64,000 nt of DNA from JANMJD01 sp963847945 (GCA_963847945.1 CAWKBX010000015.1:620001-684000), one strand, 5' to 3'. Counted from the first letter of the stretch, positions 8,331-17,726 are shown. Program-made: numbers and translations. The notes: generated from the sequence alone by a model not told the origin.

Positions 8331-9283
8331 CGAGATCGACCGGCAGCACAATGCCCGTGAGGTAGCGGGCCTCGTCGGACGCCAGCCAGACCGCGCTTTC
8401 CTACGCCCCAAGATTTCAGCGCGGTTCGGTCGGCAGCGGGGACGCGCAGGGCGCCCGACTGGTAGGCGTCGATAGACAGTTCGCGCCAGATTCGTTTGAC
8501 GTCGTCGTGGCGGCCGGGCTGAGTGCGGACCGAGACCTTGCCGACCATCCGGTCGTCGCGCAGGTCCGCAACGCCGGCGTAGCTCGGGGCTTCGACGCAG
8601 AGCGGTCCGGCGACCGGGTGTTCGGTGATGGCGCGGCACAGAGCGTCGGCCGCCCGCTGCAGAGCGTCGAGCGTCATCGACCGGTCGACGTGGAGTTCCA
8701 AGACAGCGACCGACCGCAGGCTGAGATTTGCGACTCGCACCACGGCTCCGTTCGGGACATGCCACACCCGACCATCGCCGTCACGGACACGGGTGGCCCG
8801 CAATGAGATCCGCTCGACCGTGCCGGTCACGGGCGCTGATCCCCCGGCCAGCGGGCCAACATCAATCACGTCACCGACGCCGTACTGATCTTCGGCGAGC
8901 ACGAACATCCCGGCGATCAGATCTCGCACCAGGGTCTGCGCGCCGAACGCCAACGCCCCGCCGATCACGGTGGCGGTGAACAGCACACCGCCGACGTTGA
9001 CCCCGACTTCGTTCATCGCCGCGATCACGGCGATCGACCAGATCGCCACGAGGGCGAGGCTGCGGATCGCTCCCGACAACGACCGGCTGCGCGGCGAGGT
9101 ACGGTCGCCAGACCTCATCGGGCCGAGACCGACCACCCGACCGACGAGCCGCTCAACCATTCGCCGAACGATGACGGCAAGCAGGCAGGCCGTCCCAACG
9201 ATCAGCACAATCCGAGCCGGGGTCAGCAGATGTAACTCGTCGAGCCGGTCCACCCAGCCGGCTCGATCTGTCGTCAACCCCAT
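8294..9283 (-). CDS. MscS family small-conductance mechanosensitive channel
   Basis: Membrane channel that opens on hypo-osmotic swelling. The 330-residue frame has hydrophobic helices near residues 18-35 and 68-88. The pore helix then has the glycine/alanine pattern VGVNVGGVLFTATVIGGALAFGAQTLVRDLIAGMFVLAEDQ, given here only as the family landmark at residues 92-135; GDVID follows. The beta domain contains RATRVRDGDGRVWHVPNG. The start was set at ATG 9283 (MGLTTDR), since a much longer upstream extension is antisense to the next gene and has no channel character. The last 40 or so residues are not MscS-like: the frame reads through the fossil SDR tail, so the natural stop was probably lost by the same deletion. 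Confidence 0.88.
   Translation of the reverse strand: MGLTTDRAGWVDRLDELHLLTPARIVLIVGTACLLAVIVRRMVERLVGRVVGLGPMRSGDRTSPRSRSLSGAIRSLALVAIWSIAVIAAMNEVGVNVGGVLFTATVIGGALAFGAQTLVRDLIAGMFVLAEDQYGVGDVIDVGPLAGGSAPVTGTVERISLRATRVRDGDGRVWHVPNGAVVRVANLSLRSVAVLELHVDRSMTLDALQRAADALCRAITEHPVAGPLCVEAPSYAGVADLRDDRMVGKVSVRTQPGRHDDVKRIWRELSIDAYQSGALRVPAADRTALKSWGVGKRGLAGVRRGPLPHGHCAAGRSRGVDQVARVSLK
8314..8400 (-). pseudogene. C-terminal remnant of an SDR gene
   Basis: Twenty-eight codons and a stop on the minus strand read as a perfect SDR C-terminus: ESAVWLASDEARYLTG, then IVLPVDLGVSIK. Everything upstream of this point is instead the MscS gene in a different frame, so the body of the SDR has been deleted. 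The remnant lies out of frame inside the 3' end of the MscS reading frame. Confidence 0.85.
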
Positions 9284-9347
9284 CGGGCGCAGGCTAGCGG
9301 CGGCATGATCCGGGAACCGTTGCCAGGTACGCGGTGTACGTCGATGT

Positions 9348-9908
9348 ATGGCACCTTCCCAGGCAGTTCGACCCCGGCTTCCAAGACGCTCGCGGTGGGC
9401 CAGAGTAGTCGGCCGGTTCTCGGTCGCGACGATTGCCGTCGGCGGATTCGCGGCCATGGACGCCAGCGTGACTTCGGCACGCGGCGGATGGGCGGTGACC
9501 ACGATCGACTCGGTGCCAACCCCGATTCCGGGACAGCCCATTGATGTCGAGTTCACGATTCGCCAGCACGGGGTGACCCCCGTCGACCTCGACGAAGGAG
9601 TGAGCATCACCGTCACTTCGGCCGATCGGACCAACCAGGTGTTCCCGGCGACCACGACGGATCTCGTCGGGCACTACGTGGCCGCGGTGATCTTTCCCGC
9701 CGCTGGCGACTTCACCTGGTCGGTCCAGCAGGGATGGTTTGCCCCGCAGGACCTCGGCACGATCACCGTCGGCAGTCCCCCATCGAACCAGACCTACCGC
9801 TACCCAGCCGCCACTCGCTACGTGATCGCGCTGGCTGGTTTGGGCTTCGCGACGTTGGCGATCAGCGATGGAGTCCGCCGACGTCGGCGGGTGGTGGCCG
9901 CGGCATGA
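9348..9908 (+). CDS. exported or membrane-anchored protein with Ig-like core, unknown function
   Basis: 186 residues. A hydrophobic segment near residues 22-42 follows a basic N-terminus and could be a signal peptide or anchor. The middle (about 50-150) is beta-rich with PGQPIDVEFTIRQHG and alternating hydrophobic residues, similar to the YtkA/FixH-like Ig-fold proteins often next to copper or cytochrome genes. A second hydrophobic helix (YVIALAGLGFATLAIS) before a basic end RRRRR predicts a C-terminal anchor, with the Ig-like part outside. The stop overlaps the start of the cytochrome c gene by 4 bp (ATGA), so the two are translationally coupled. An earlier in-frame start is possible. Confidence 0.65.
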   Translation: MAPSQAVRPRLPRRSRWARVVGRFSVATIAVGGFAAMDASVTSARGGWAVTTIDSVPTPIPGQPIDVEFTIRQHGVTPVDLDEGVSITVTSADRTNQVFPATTTDLVGHYVAAVIFPAAGDFTWSVQQGWFAPQDLGTITVGSPPSNQTYRYPAATRYVIALAGLGFATLAISDGVRRRRRVVAAA

Positions 9909-10300
9909 GCTACGTCGGACGAATGGCCGCCGCAGCGGCAACGATCTTCCTCACCGCCACGTTCGTCGTCTGGAATGCCCAGGCAAAGTCGGTGGCGACT
10001 GAGGCTCCTCGAAACGGCGCGGCGATCTTCCAATCGAAGGGGTGCGCGATGTGTCATTCCGGTCCCGACTCGGCATCCACGTTCGGCGGCTTCCCCACGT
10101 TGCTGGACGCCTCGACCTGGGCCGAGCAACGAAAGCCGGGCATGAGCGCGCCGGACTACCTGCGCGAGTCGGTGCGTAACCCCTCGGCCTTTCGCTCCCC
10201 GGAGTTCGTCGCGGGTGGCGGCCCCACGTCGGGGATGCCCGACCTCGGCTTGTCCGACGCCGAGATCGACGCGGTGGTCACCTACCTCCTGGCGGCGTAG
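9905..10300 (+). CDS. small membrane-anchored c-type cytochrome
   Basis: 131 residues. An N-terminal hydrophobic anchor spans residues 8-24. The single haem-attachment motif is CAMCH near residues 45-49, preceded by GAAIFQSKG, the usual first helix of a class I cytochrome c. A probable axial methionine lies in the TSGMPDLGLSD loop, and the conserved last helix is AEIDAVVTYLLA. It is an electron carrier facing the cell exterior. It is coupled (ATGA) to the upstream Ig-like exported protein, so the pair probably forms one membrane redox unit. Its partner oxidase is not in the window. Confidence 0.9.
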   Translation: MSYVGRMAAAAATIFLTATFVVWNAQAKSVATEAPRNGAAIFQSKGCAMCHSGPDSASTFGGFPTLLDASTWAEQRKPGMSAPDYLRESVRNPSAFRSPEFVAGGGPTSGMPDLGLSDAEIDAVVTYLLAA

Positions 10301-10318
10301 CGCTCGGGCCGACGACGC

Positions 10319-11940
10319 TCAGGTGTCGGCGGACCAGACGGTCTCGCCGCCGACGATCGTACGGACCACGCTCAGCGTCGGCACCTTGGCGACCGGCATG
10401 GTCAACGGGTCGCGATCGACGATCACCAGGTCGGCGAGTTTGCCGGCGGTGAGGCTGCCGACGACCCGCTCGCGATGTAACGATTCGGCCCCGCGGATCG
10501 TGTAGCCGGCCAGCGCAGTCGCCATCGAGATCGCGCAACTCGGGCCGAGTACGTCACCACCGAGGGTCGACGCGAGTCGACGCGGCCCACATCGCCGCGC
10601 ATCACATCGGGCATCGTGACCGGCACGTCCGACGACAACACCACGGGGACTCCGGCGCGTTCGTAGAGTCCCGACGGATACATCCGCGCCGCCATCTCGC
10701 CTCGTTCGCGACGAATCCCGGCGCCGTACTGCCAGACCTGGGCCGGTTGGGGAATCGGCCACACGCCGAGGGCTCGCATGCGGACGATCTGCTCGTCGGT
10801 CGGCAGGCCGCAGTGCTCGACTCGATGCCGGGCATCGGCCCGAGGCGACCGGCGTTGGGCGTCCTCGATCGCGTCAAGCACCACCCCAATCGGCGTCTCG
10901 CCCTGGGCATGGGTCATCGTCTGGAAGCCGAGCCGATGGGCCTGCTCGATCAGCGCGGCCAACTCCTCGAAGGAGTGATACAGGTGGCCGTGCGACCCAC
11001 CACAGCCGCATGGCAGATAGGCGGTGCCCGAGATCAGCGAGCCGTCGGCGTAGAATTTGACTCCCGCGATCCGCAGCGTGTCGTCACCGAATCCGGCCGT
11101 CAAACCGAGCGATGCCAGGAACGGTAGGTGGCTCGACAGCATCATCATCGACACCCGCAACTGCCAGACTCCTCGGGCGCGGGCATGCAGGTAGACCTGC
11201 ATTTCGCGGTCGGTCACCTGAGCGTCGCCGACCGAGGTGATTCCGGCGGCGAACAGCATCTGCTGGGCCGAGAGCAGGTGTTCGAGCAGTACGTCGGGGT
11301 CGTCGGACAGGTGGAAGTTCGGCCCGTGGTTGGCGATCTTTACCCCACCGACCCCGGTCAGCAGATCGCAGGCGGCGTCGAACACGCGACCGTCGAGGTG
11401 GCCCTCGTCATCGCGTCCGATCAGGCCGCCCGATGGGGTCGGCGTGTCCGACGTGATCCCCGCCTCACGCAACGCGACGTGATTGGCGACGTAACCGTGG
11501 CCGCTGGCATGCATGATCACCACTGGTCGCCCCTCGACGACCGCGTCGATCTGCGCCGCGGTCGGGTGACGGCCCTCGGGGAAGAGATGTTGGTCGTAAC
11601 CGAACCCACGGATCGGGGCGTCGGCAGGCAGGGTCGCTGCGTGATCGCGCAGTCGGGCGACCAACGTTGCTGCGTCACCAATGCCCGTGAGGTCGGCCCA
11701 TGAGGTGCACTGCCCGAGCATCAGCGGGTGGGTGTGGGCGTCGACAAACCCGGGAAGCAGGCATGCTCCGAGCAGATCGTGAACGATCGAGTCGCGCCCC
11801 GCCAGCCGCCGAGCGTCCGACTCCCCTCCCGCGAAGAGAATCCGATTCCCAACGGTAACGATCGCGTTGACGGTCGGGTTTGCCGAATCCATCGTGCGAA
11901 TCGTTCCGCCGAGATACACCGTCGCCCGCGAGTCGTTCAT
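10319..11940 (-). CDS. YtcJ-type amidohydrolase (N-substituted formamide deformylase-like), one frameshift near 10575-10600
   Basis: Metal-dependent hydrolase of the amidohydrolase superfamily, about 540 residues. Visible blocks: LLPGFVDAHTHP near residue 60-72 (metal-binding HxH), GFGYDQHLFPEGRHPT, IMHASGHGYVANHVAL, VKFYADGSL, MTHAQGE and HRVEHCGLP for the later metal histidines, then VVLSSDVPVTMPD. The C-terminal strands (YTIRGAESL, GSLTAGKLADLVIVDRDP) are in another frame that ends at 10319; the switch lies near 10575-10600. The start ATG at 11940 fits the family (VYLGGTIRTMD). It is divergent, 55 bp away, from the dimethylformamidase-like gene, which suggests a shared promoter region and perhaps a shared amide or formamide substrate. 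Confidence 0.88.
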
Positions 11941-11995
11941 CGCCAGAGTCTTCCCGCTGCAATGGGCCGGCGGCGAGCAGTACGGTGTCGCCTCG

Positions 11996-13549
11996 ATGAT
12001 CGACGAATTCACCAACTTCGACGCGGTCGAGGCGTACTGCGGACGCCTCAGCTACCGCCCGGGCCAGACCGCGGCCCTCCATGTCTCGTGCACGACCGAC
12101 CGGTTCGACGTCGAGGTCCATCGCTGGGGAGCGACTCGCCAGCCCGTCTGGTCATCACTCAACCTCTCGGGTGTTGCCTACCCAACCCCCGACGACGCCG
12201 ATGCCAACGGTTGCAATTGGCCGGTCGCCGTCGAGATTCCGATCGGGGTCGACTGGCGCAGCGGCTTTTACCATGTGACCCTCACGGCCCACGGAGCCCC
12301 TGTCGACCGCGCCGTCTTCCACGCCGGATTCATCGTCGGGGCTGGGGAAACCCGCGCCCGGGCGCTCCTGGTGACCGCGACCAACACGTATCACGCCTAC
12401 AACACGTGGGGCGGTCGCAGCCTGTACACCGGCGGCAAACAGGTCTCGTTTCGGCGGCCGTTCAGCCGCGGGATGATCGTGCGCGAGGAACTCGAGCGCG
12501 ACGATCGCAAGTCGCGTCCGACCCGTTGGGGCGAAGAACCCGATGTCAACGGTGACATCTTCAGCGCCTTTCGCATCGCCAACAACTATCCTCCGTCGTG
12601 CGGGTCGACCGGCTGGTTCCACTTCGAGCGGCGCTTCGTCGAGTGGGCCGAACGGAGCAACATCAGCTTCGACATGGCAGCGTCGAGCGACCTGGAGGAA
12701 CACCCCGACGCCCTCGACGGCTACGACTTGGTGATCAGTATCGGTCACGACGAGTACTGGTCGCCCGGCCAACGCGCCGCGCTCGATCGATACGTGGCGG
12801 CGGGCGGCAACCTGGCCAGCTTCTCTGGCAACACCTGTTTCTGGCAGGTCCGCCTTGATCGCGATGCCAACGGCGAGCCGAAGGGCTACGTCTGCCACAA
12901 GTATTCGGCCCACGAGACCGACCCGGTGATGGGTACCGCGGAGCAGCGCACGATGTCGGGGATGTGGGCCGACCCGGTCGTCGGCCATCCCGAAACGGCG
13001 CTGTTGGGGGCCGGTTCGGCGTGGGGGCTATACAACCGGTTCGGGACCGCCACCGCCCGCGGCTCGGGGGCGTTCACTGTCTATCGCGATCGTCATTGGC
13101 TCTTCGAAGGGACCGGCTTGCGCTACGGCGACCTGCTCGGCGCCACCGATGCGGTGGTCGGCTATGAAACCGTCGGATGCCGGATCACGTTCGACGAGTA
13201 CCAGCTGCCGATTGCGGCGGGCGACGACGCCACCCCGGCCGACATCGAGGTCGTGGCGTTCACCCCGTCGTCGAACCTCGGCATGGGCGACTACCCGTCG
13301 TCGATCTCGGCGCTCGACGACCAGGGCGACTTGGAGTTCGTCGCCTCCCGCCTGCACGGCCGTCTCGACGATGACAGCCTCGCCCGGCATCGCTACGGCA
13401 ATGCCGTGATGGTCGTCAGCCGACCGTTCGGCCCGGCCGGCGGCGAGGTGGTCACCGTCGGGACGACCGATTGGGTGTTCGGATTGGCCGGCGACGCGGC
13501 CGTGGGCCGGGTGACGCACAATGTGCTGCGGCGGTTCGTTTGCGCTTGA
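11996..13549 (+). CDS. N,N-dimethylformamidase beta-subunit-like protein
   Basis: 517 residues resembling the C-terminal domain of the large subunit of N,N-dimethylformamidase. It has an N-terminal beta-sandwich (GQTAALHVSCTTDRFDVEV), then RALLVTATNTYHAYNTWGG. The glutamine-amidotransferase-like core has YDLVISIGHDEYWSPGQR near residues 240-260 and GNLASFSGNTCFWQVR. The conserved end is GTTDWVFGL. In the characterised enzyme the iron site and catalytic glutamate lie in this half; I did not assign them here. The start at ATG 11996 leaves a 55-bp gap to the divergent amidohydrolase. A longer upstream frame would overlap that gene and is rejected. Likely a hydrolase of small amides, though many homologues have no known substrate. 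Confidence 0.8.
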   Translation: MIDEFTNFDAVEAYCGRLSYRPGQTAALHVSCTTDRFDVEVHRWGATRQPVWSSLNLSGVAYPTPDDADANGCNWPVAVEIPIGVDWRSGFYHVTLTAHGAPVDRAVFHAGFIVGAGETRARALLVTATNTYHAYNTWGGRSLYTGGKQVSFRRPFSRGMIVREELERDDRKSRPTRWGEEPDVNGDIFSAFRIANNYPPSCGSTGWFHFERRFVEWAERSNISFDMAASSDLEEHPDALDGYDLVISIGHDEYWSPGQRAALDRYVAAGGNLASFSGNTCFWQVRLDRDANGEPKGYVCHKYSAHETDPVMGTAEQRTMSGMWADPVVGHPETALLGAGSAWGLYNRFGTATARGSGAFTVYRDRHWLFEGTGLRYGDLLGATDAVVGYETVGCRITFDEYQLPIAAGDDATPADIEVVAFTPSSNLGMGDYPSSISALDDQGDLEFVASRLHGRLDDDSLARHRYGNAVMVVSRPFGPAGGEVVTVGTTDWVFGLAGDAAVGRVTHNVLRRFVCA

Positions 13550-13631
13550 AGCACACTCAGCGGATTCGCCATGCGCCGCCGCAGGCGCCGCCGCCGCGCC
13601 GCTGACGGCTCGCTCGTCGGGTCGACGCTGT

Positions 13632-15267
13632 TCAGGTCAGGTTTTTGGCCAGGCGCAACGTCGCCAGTTTGTCGGGGGCGGCGAGGCCGGCCATTGCCAC
13701 CTCGTAGTCGGGCAGTTCGTAGACGTCGCCGTCGTCGGTGATCATGAGGAATCGGTCGAACTTCGACAGGAACGTGCGATCGTGGCTGACCGCGATGACT
13801 GTGCCTTCGAACCCGTCAAGGGCCTGCTCCAGCGCTTCGGATGACTCGACGTCGAGGTTGTCGGTCGGCTCGTCGAGGAGCAGCACGTTGTGGCCTTCGA
13901 GTTCGAGACAGAGGATTTCGAGCCGCGCCTTCTGTCCGCCCGAGAGCGTTTGGAACTCTTGGCGCGCGGTGACCAGCAGTCCGTAGCGAGCGAGCGACTT
14001 CATCGACTTCTCGTCGTCGAACACCCGGTCACGGACGATCTCGAAGCACTCCCGACCGCGAGAAATCGGGACGGTCATTGATCTGGGTGAACACCCCGAC
14101 TGACGTCCGCGGTCCGAACACAATGGTGCCGTGGGTTGGTTCAGCGGTACCGGCGAGCGCACCGAGTAGGTGGCTCTTGCCGGTGCCGTTGGGACCGATC
14201 AGTCCGAGTCGTTCGCCGTGGTGCACCTCGTCGGTGAACGGCAGGAATAGGTCGCCGATCGACACACCGTTGAGCCGCACCACCCGGCGAGCCGCGTCGG
14301 CGCCGCGGAGGTTGACGTAGATCTGCTGATTCGGCACGGGGGGCGGGGGTGGTCCGGCGGCGACGAACTTCTCCCAGCGCGTCTCGGCGGCATTGGCCTT
14401 CGTCGCGTTCTTGAAGTTCTGCGCGGCGCGCTGCTTCATGATCTTCATGTGGTGGAACAGGCGGCGTTCCTCGTCGGTCCACCGTTTCAGGTCGTCGCCG
14501 AGCAGTTCCTGGCGCCTCGCTCGCGCCTCGCCGAACGTGCGATACGACTCGCCGTGCACCCAACAGCCTGATCCCTCGATGGCGATGATCTTGGTGGTGA
14601 CCCGCTCCAGCAGGGTGCGATCGTGGCTGACCATCAAGATCGTCGACTTGCTGGTGCGGATCTGCTCCTCCAACCAGACGCGGGTGGGGATGTCGAGGTA
14701 GTTGTCGGGCTCGTCGAGCAGCAAGACATCGGCCCCCGAGGTGAGCAACAGATCGAGAACCATCCGCTTGCGCTCCCCGCCGGAGAGTTCGCTGACCAGG
14801 CGGGTCGAGAAATCCTTGATCGGGGTCTTCACGCTGCGCTCCGCAGCGGCCTCCCAGCGGGCTTCGAGCTCGTACCCTCCCAGATCGCCCCAATCGTTGA
14901 GTGCCTGGGCAAACCCCATGCCATCGTCTTCCCCGGTGGCCAGGGCCTTCTCGGCCAGGACCAGCGCCCGACCGGCCTTGCGTAGCTCCGATGGAGCCAC
15001 CTCGATCAACATCTCGCGCAACGTGTCGGTGGGACGAGACATGCCGACGTCTTGCGTCATCGTCAGCACCGTGCCGCGCACCGCGTACTCACCCTCATCG
15101 GGCTGCAGGTCGCCCGACAGGATGCGCAGGATCGTCGACTTGCCCACGCCATTGGCCCCGACGAGGGCCGCCTTGTCGCCCGGCGCTACGCCGAAGCTGA
15201 CATCGAAGAACAACGAGTCCCGCCCCGGAGGTGCCCACTCAAGCTCGGAAACGGTAATGCTGCTCAC
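13632..15267 (-). CDS. ABC-F family ATPase, one frameshift near 14045-14065
   Basis: Soluble tandem-ABC protein of about 545 residues with no membrane domain. ABC-F proteins act on the ribosome (EttA type) or confer antibiotic protection. First domain: Walker A GANGVGKS near residue 38, signature LSGGERKR, Walker B VLLLDEPDNYLD. The linker between domains is rich in charged residues (KRWTDEERRLFHHMKIMK). Second domain: GPNGTGKS, then after the frameshift LSGGQKAR and VLLLDEPTDNLD with the switch histidine in AVSHDRTF. Removing one G in the region of 14050 gives an uninterrupted FSRRECFEIV. Start is GTG 15267, where homology to the family begins (SSITVSELEW). Confidence 0.9.
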
Positions 15268-15427
15268 CCCCCGATTGTGACCGACGGGCCACTCCCCCGC
15301 GCCATCACGAACGTCGAGTGTTCTGCAACACCTGCATCGAACGACATGCAAAACGTGTATTGGAACCTGTGAAATACATGTACTGAAACGTCTGCGAACA
15401 CCGCATTGGAATACGCTGAGCAGCGAA

Positions 15428-15540
15428 ATGGCAACGGCCCCGTATCTTCAACGTTCCCTCGACAAGGTGCTCGACGAGCTCGCCCCTGAGGCAGCCGCGA
15501 TCTTGCTGGTCGGCCCACGGGCGTCGGGCAAGACGGGTAA
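15428..15540 (+). pseudogene. N-terminal remnant of an AAA_14/DUF4143-type ATPase
   Basis: From ATG 15428 the frame encodes about 37 residues typical of the start of AAA_14/DUF4143 ATPases: PYLQRSLDKVLDELAPEAA, then the P-loop ILLVGPRASGKTG. Homology stops at about 15540. The frame then continues as an arginine-rich shadow of the DUF1905 gene. The full protein is usually about 400 residues, so this is a deletion remnant. The 100 bp before it are unusually AT-rich for the window and contain near-repeats of TATTGGAA and TACTGAAA. Confidence 0.75.
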
Positions 15541-15606
15541 CGGCGTCGGGGCGTCTCGTTGGCAGAGGCCAGCCCGGCCATCGGCTGCTCAGATACAGTC
15601 CACCCG

Positions 15607-15912
15607 GTGGACGACTTTCGCTGCACCTTCGAGGCGGAGGTGTGGGAGTACGACGGGCAGGGGGCGTGGCATTTCGTGAGCTTGCCCGAGGACATCACCG
15701 ACGAGATCGATGAGCGGTTTAGGCATCGGGCCAAGGGCTTCGGCTCGCAGCGGGTCGAGGTGACGATCGGCTCGACCACTTGGCGGACGTCGATCTTTCC
15801 CGACACCAAGCGGGCGACCTACATCCTTCCGGTGAAAAAGGCGGTGCGGAAGGCCGAGCAACTGGTCGACGGCTCGGTGGCCCGCGTCGAACTCGAAGTG
15901 GTACTGGAATAG
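15607..15912 (+). CDS. DUF1905 domain protein
   Basis: A 101-residue single-domain protein. The opening DFRCTFEAEVWEYDGQGAWHF, the middle LPEDITDEI and the end WRTSIFPDTKRATYILPVKKAVRKAE are characteristic of DUF1905, a small beta-barrel often next to or fused with YdeI-type domains. No catalytic residues are known. The GTG at 15607 was selected because family members begin a few residues before the first strand. An ATG at 15559 in the same frame is possible and would add 16 residues. Function unknown. Confidence 0.8.
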   Translation: MDDFRCTFEAEVWEYDGQGAWHFVSLPEDITDEIDERFRHRAKGFGSQRVEVTIGSTTWRTSIFPDTKRATYILPVKKAVRKAEQLVDGSVARVELEVVLE

Positions 15913-15952
15913 CCGCGCAGCCGGCAGCCGGCTCGACCGACGAGACCGCTCA

Positions 15953-16007
15953 CCCGTTCATCTCACCGATTTTGGCACCGGAGGGCGCTTTCGGTGACGT
16001 GAACGGG
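15953..16007. terminator. long hairpin between convergent genes
   Basis: CCCGTTCA-TC-TCACCG at 15953-15968 pairs with CGGTGA-CG-TGAACGGG at 15992-16007, a 16-bp stem with a 2-bp internal mismatch and a 23-nt loop. It lies between the ends of the DUF1905 gene (+) and the SDR gene (-) and is likely a bidirectional terminator. There is no U-tract, as is common in high-GC genomes. Confidence 0.6.
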
Positions 16008-16034
16008 ACGCGACCCGTTCGGGCGACCGTCGAG

Positions 16035-16802
16035 CTACATGTTCCAGCCGCCGTCGATGACGTGGGCCTGGCCGGTGGTGAACGACGCTTCGTCGCTGGC
16101 GAGATAGGCAGCGAGGTGGGCGATCTCGTCGGGGGTTCCGACGCGGCCCATCGGTTGGCGGGCCACGAACGCGGCGCGGGACTCCGCTTCGGTCGAACCC
16201 GTTGCGGCGGCGGCGTCGAGCAGGCGTTGACGCCACGAGGGGGAATCGACGGTGCCGGGGCAGATGGCGTTGACCCGGATTCCTTCGGTCACGTAATCGG
16301 CGGCGACCGACTTGGTCATCCCGATGATCGCCGCCTTCGAGGCTGAGTAGAGGAACCGGTTGGGTACGCCCTTGAGGCTCGATGCCACGCTGGCGATGTT
16401 GATGATGCTGCCGCGTTGCTGAGCTCGCATCAGCGGGATGGCCGCCTGCATGGTCCAGAACATCGAACGGGCATTGAGGTCGAAGGCGAACGACCACTCG
16501 TCGTCGGTGGCCGTGAGCACGTCACCGTGATGGACAAACCCCGCGCAGTTGACCAGCACATCGAGCCGGGGCAACGAGCCGATCAGAGCGACGATCGCGC
16601 CTTTGTCGGTCACATCGAGTTGCTCGGCCCGCACCGGTCCCACGGGTCCGCCGACCGCGCCCGCCAGGTCGGCGAGCAACTCGGCCGATAGATCGGTGGC
16701 GATGACCTGGGCACCGTCGGCGGCGAGGCGAGCGGCAATTGCCCGGCCAATCCCCTGGCCGGCCGCCGTGACCAGCGCCGTTCTTCCCGTCAGGCGCAAC
16801 AT
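16035..16802 (-). CDS. SDR dehydrogenase, 3-hydroxybutyrate / 2-keto-3-deoxy-fuconate dehydrogenase-like
   Basis: 255-residue classical SDR with NAD motif TAAGQGIG near residues 12-19, NCAG near 89-92, the catalytic serine in IINIASVASS and YSASK. The segments SSLKGVPNRFLYSASKAA and SVAADYVTEGIRVNAICPG are very close to those of DHRS6/BDH2-type dehydrogenases and bacterial 2-keto-3-deoxy-L-fuconate dehydrogenase, which share an arginine in the NRFLYS loop for carboxylate binding. The substrate is therefore probably a small hydroxy- or keto-acid. The family end LASDEASFTTGQAHVIDGGW is complete. It is a stand-alone gene with the 15953-16007 hairpin downstream. Confidence 0.88.
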   Translation of the reverse strand: MLRLTGRTALVTAAGQGIGRAIAARLAADGAQVIATDLSAELLADLAGAVGGPVGPVRAEQLDVTDKGAIVALIGSLPRLDVLVNCAGFVHHGDVLTATDDEWSFAFDLNARSMFWTMQAAIPLMRAQQRGSIINIASVASSLKGVPNRFLYSASKAAIIGMTKSVAADYVTEGIRVNAICPGTVDSPSWRQRLLDAAAATGSTEAESRAAFVARQPMGRVGTPDEIAHLAAYLASDEASFTTGQAHVIDGGWNM

Positions 16803-16882
16803 TGAGGGAGGTCGTCGTGTGTCATCGGCCCACGGTAGCCCGAGGCGTCATGTGGTCCAGATGGCAGCGATCGGTGACGAAC

Positions 16883-17581
16883 TCAGCGGGTTGCCACTCC
16901 AGACAGGGCGTCGATCACCGTTCGAGCGCGCGCCACCCGGCCCGAGGTCGTGAGGTGCACCCCGTCGGCTTCGATCACCCCGTCCTCGGTGACGACCACC
17001 CGCGAGAACGACACGATCGAGAGCCGTGGCCACCGGTCGGCGGCGGCGTTGAGTGCCGCATTCCAGGCGATCGCATGGGCCCCGGCGAGCGGGTTGGCCG
17101 CGAAGGCCCGAGCCCCGGCGGCGATGTAGATGTCGAGCCAGAACACCTGGGCCTGCTCGGGCACGGCCGCCATCACCGCATCGATCACAGCGGCGAAGGT
17201 AGCGGCATCGACCTCGGCGTCGAGGCCGGCGTCGTTGGTTCCCAGGCCGATCACCCAGCAGTCCGCCGTGGCGCGGCTTTTGCGAATCGCCGTCACCCCA
17301 CTACGTACCTTGGCGCCGAACAAACGGGTGGCCTCGGTGGACCGCCGACCGAACTGCGCGTCGTAGGCCGCAAGGCGGTAACCGTTGGCGCCGATCGCCC
17401 ACGACAGCTCAGGTTTTGACTGGGCGAACAGCGAATCGCCGACCACCGCTACCTTGGAACCTTTCGGACAGGATTCCACCGGGGCGTCCGCCGCCGCCAC
17501 CCCAGACGGCACCAGCACCGCCGCGCCGGACGCCACCACATACATAACTCCAGCCAACCGCCGCCAGAACCTCATCGCCAC
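16883..17581 (-). CDS. secreted SGNH-hydrolase-like protein
   Basis: 232 residues. A signal peptide is visible: basic MAMRFWRR, hydrophobic LAGVMYVVASGAAVLVPSG, then AAADA near residues 31-35. The mature part starts with the SGNH block I VAVVGDSLFAQ (nucleophile serine near residue 51). Block III is present as GLGTNDAGLD and block V as DGVHLTTSG with the Asp-x-x-His pair, so the catalytic set is complete. It is probably an extracellular esterase or acyltransferase acting on a lipid, polysaccharide or peptidoglycan acetyl group. The upstream 145 bp, shared with the end of iolB, contain its promoter, which I could not define. Confidence 0.85.
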   Translation of the reverse strand: MAMRFWRRLAGVMYVVASGAAVLVPSGVAAADAPVESCPKGSKVAVVGDSLFAQSKPELSWAIGANGYRLAAYDAQFGRRSTEATRLFGAKVRSGVTAIRKSRATADCWVIGLGTNDAGLDAEVDAATFAAVIDAVMAAVPEQAQVFWLDIYIAAGARAFAANPLAGAHAIAWNAALNAAADRWPRLSIVSFSRVVVTEDGVIEADGVHLTTSGRVARARTVIDALSGVATR

Positions 17582-17726
17582 ACCGCCCGCTCGTCACGCT
17601 GACAATCCGCCTTGCCAACGCCTTAGGTGAACAGTCAACCGCCTGTCCAGACAACTCCGGCCAAATCGGCACCCAGTGTGCCGAATAGCTCACTCTGTGA
17701 GTGCAGTCACACCGGAACAGGGACGG

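Noticed and set aside
9284..9655. N-terminal extension of the MscS gene
   Set aside because: It is antisense to the start of the exported protein gene, has no hydrophobic or channel features and starts far before the family start.
13550..13631. Arginine-rich short frame between the dimethylformamidase-like and ABC-F genes
   Set aside because: It is a GCC/CGC low-complexity stretch without a start site or homology.
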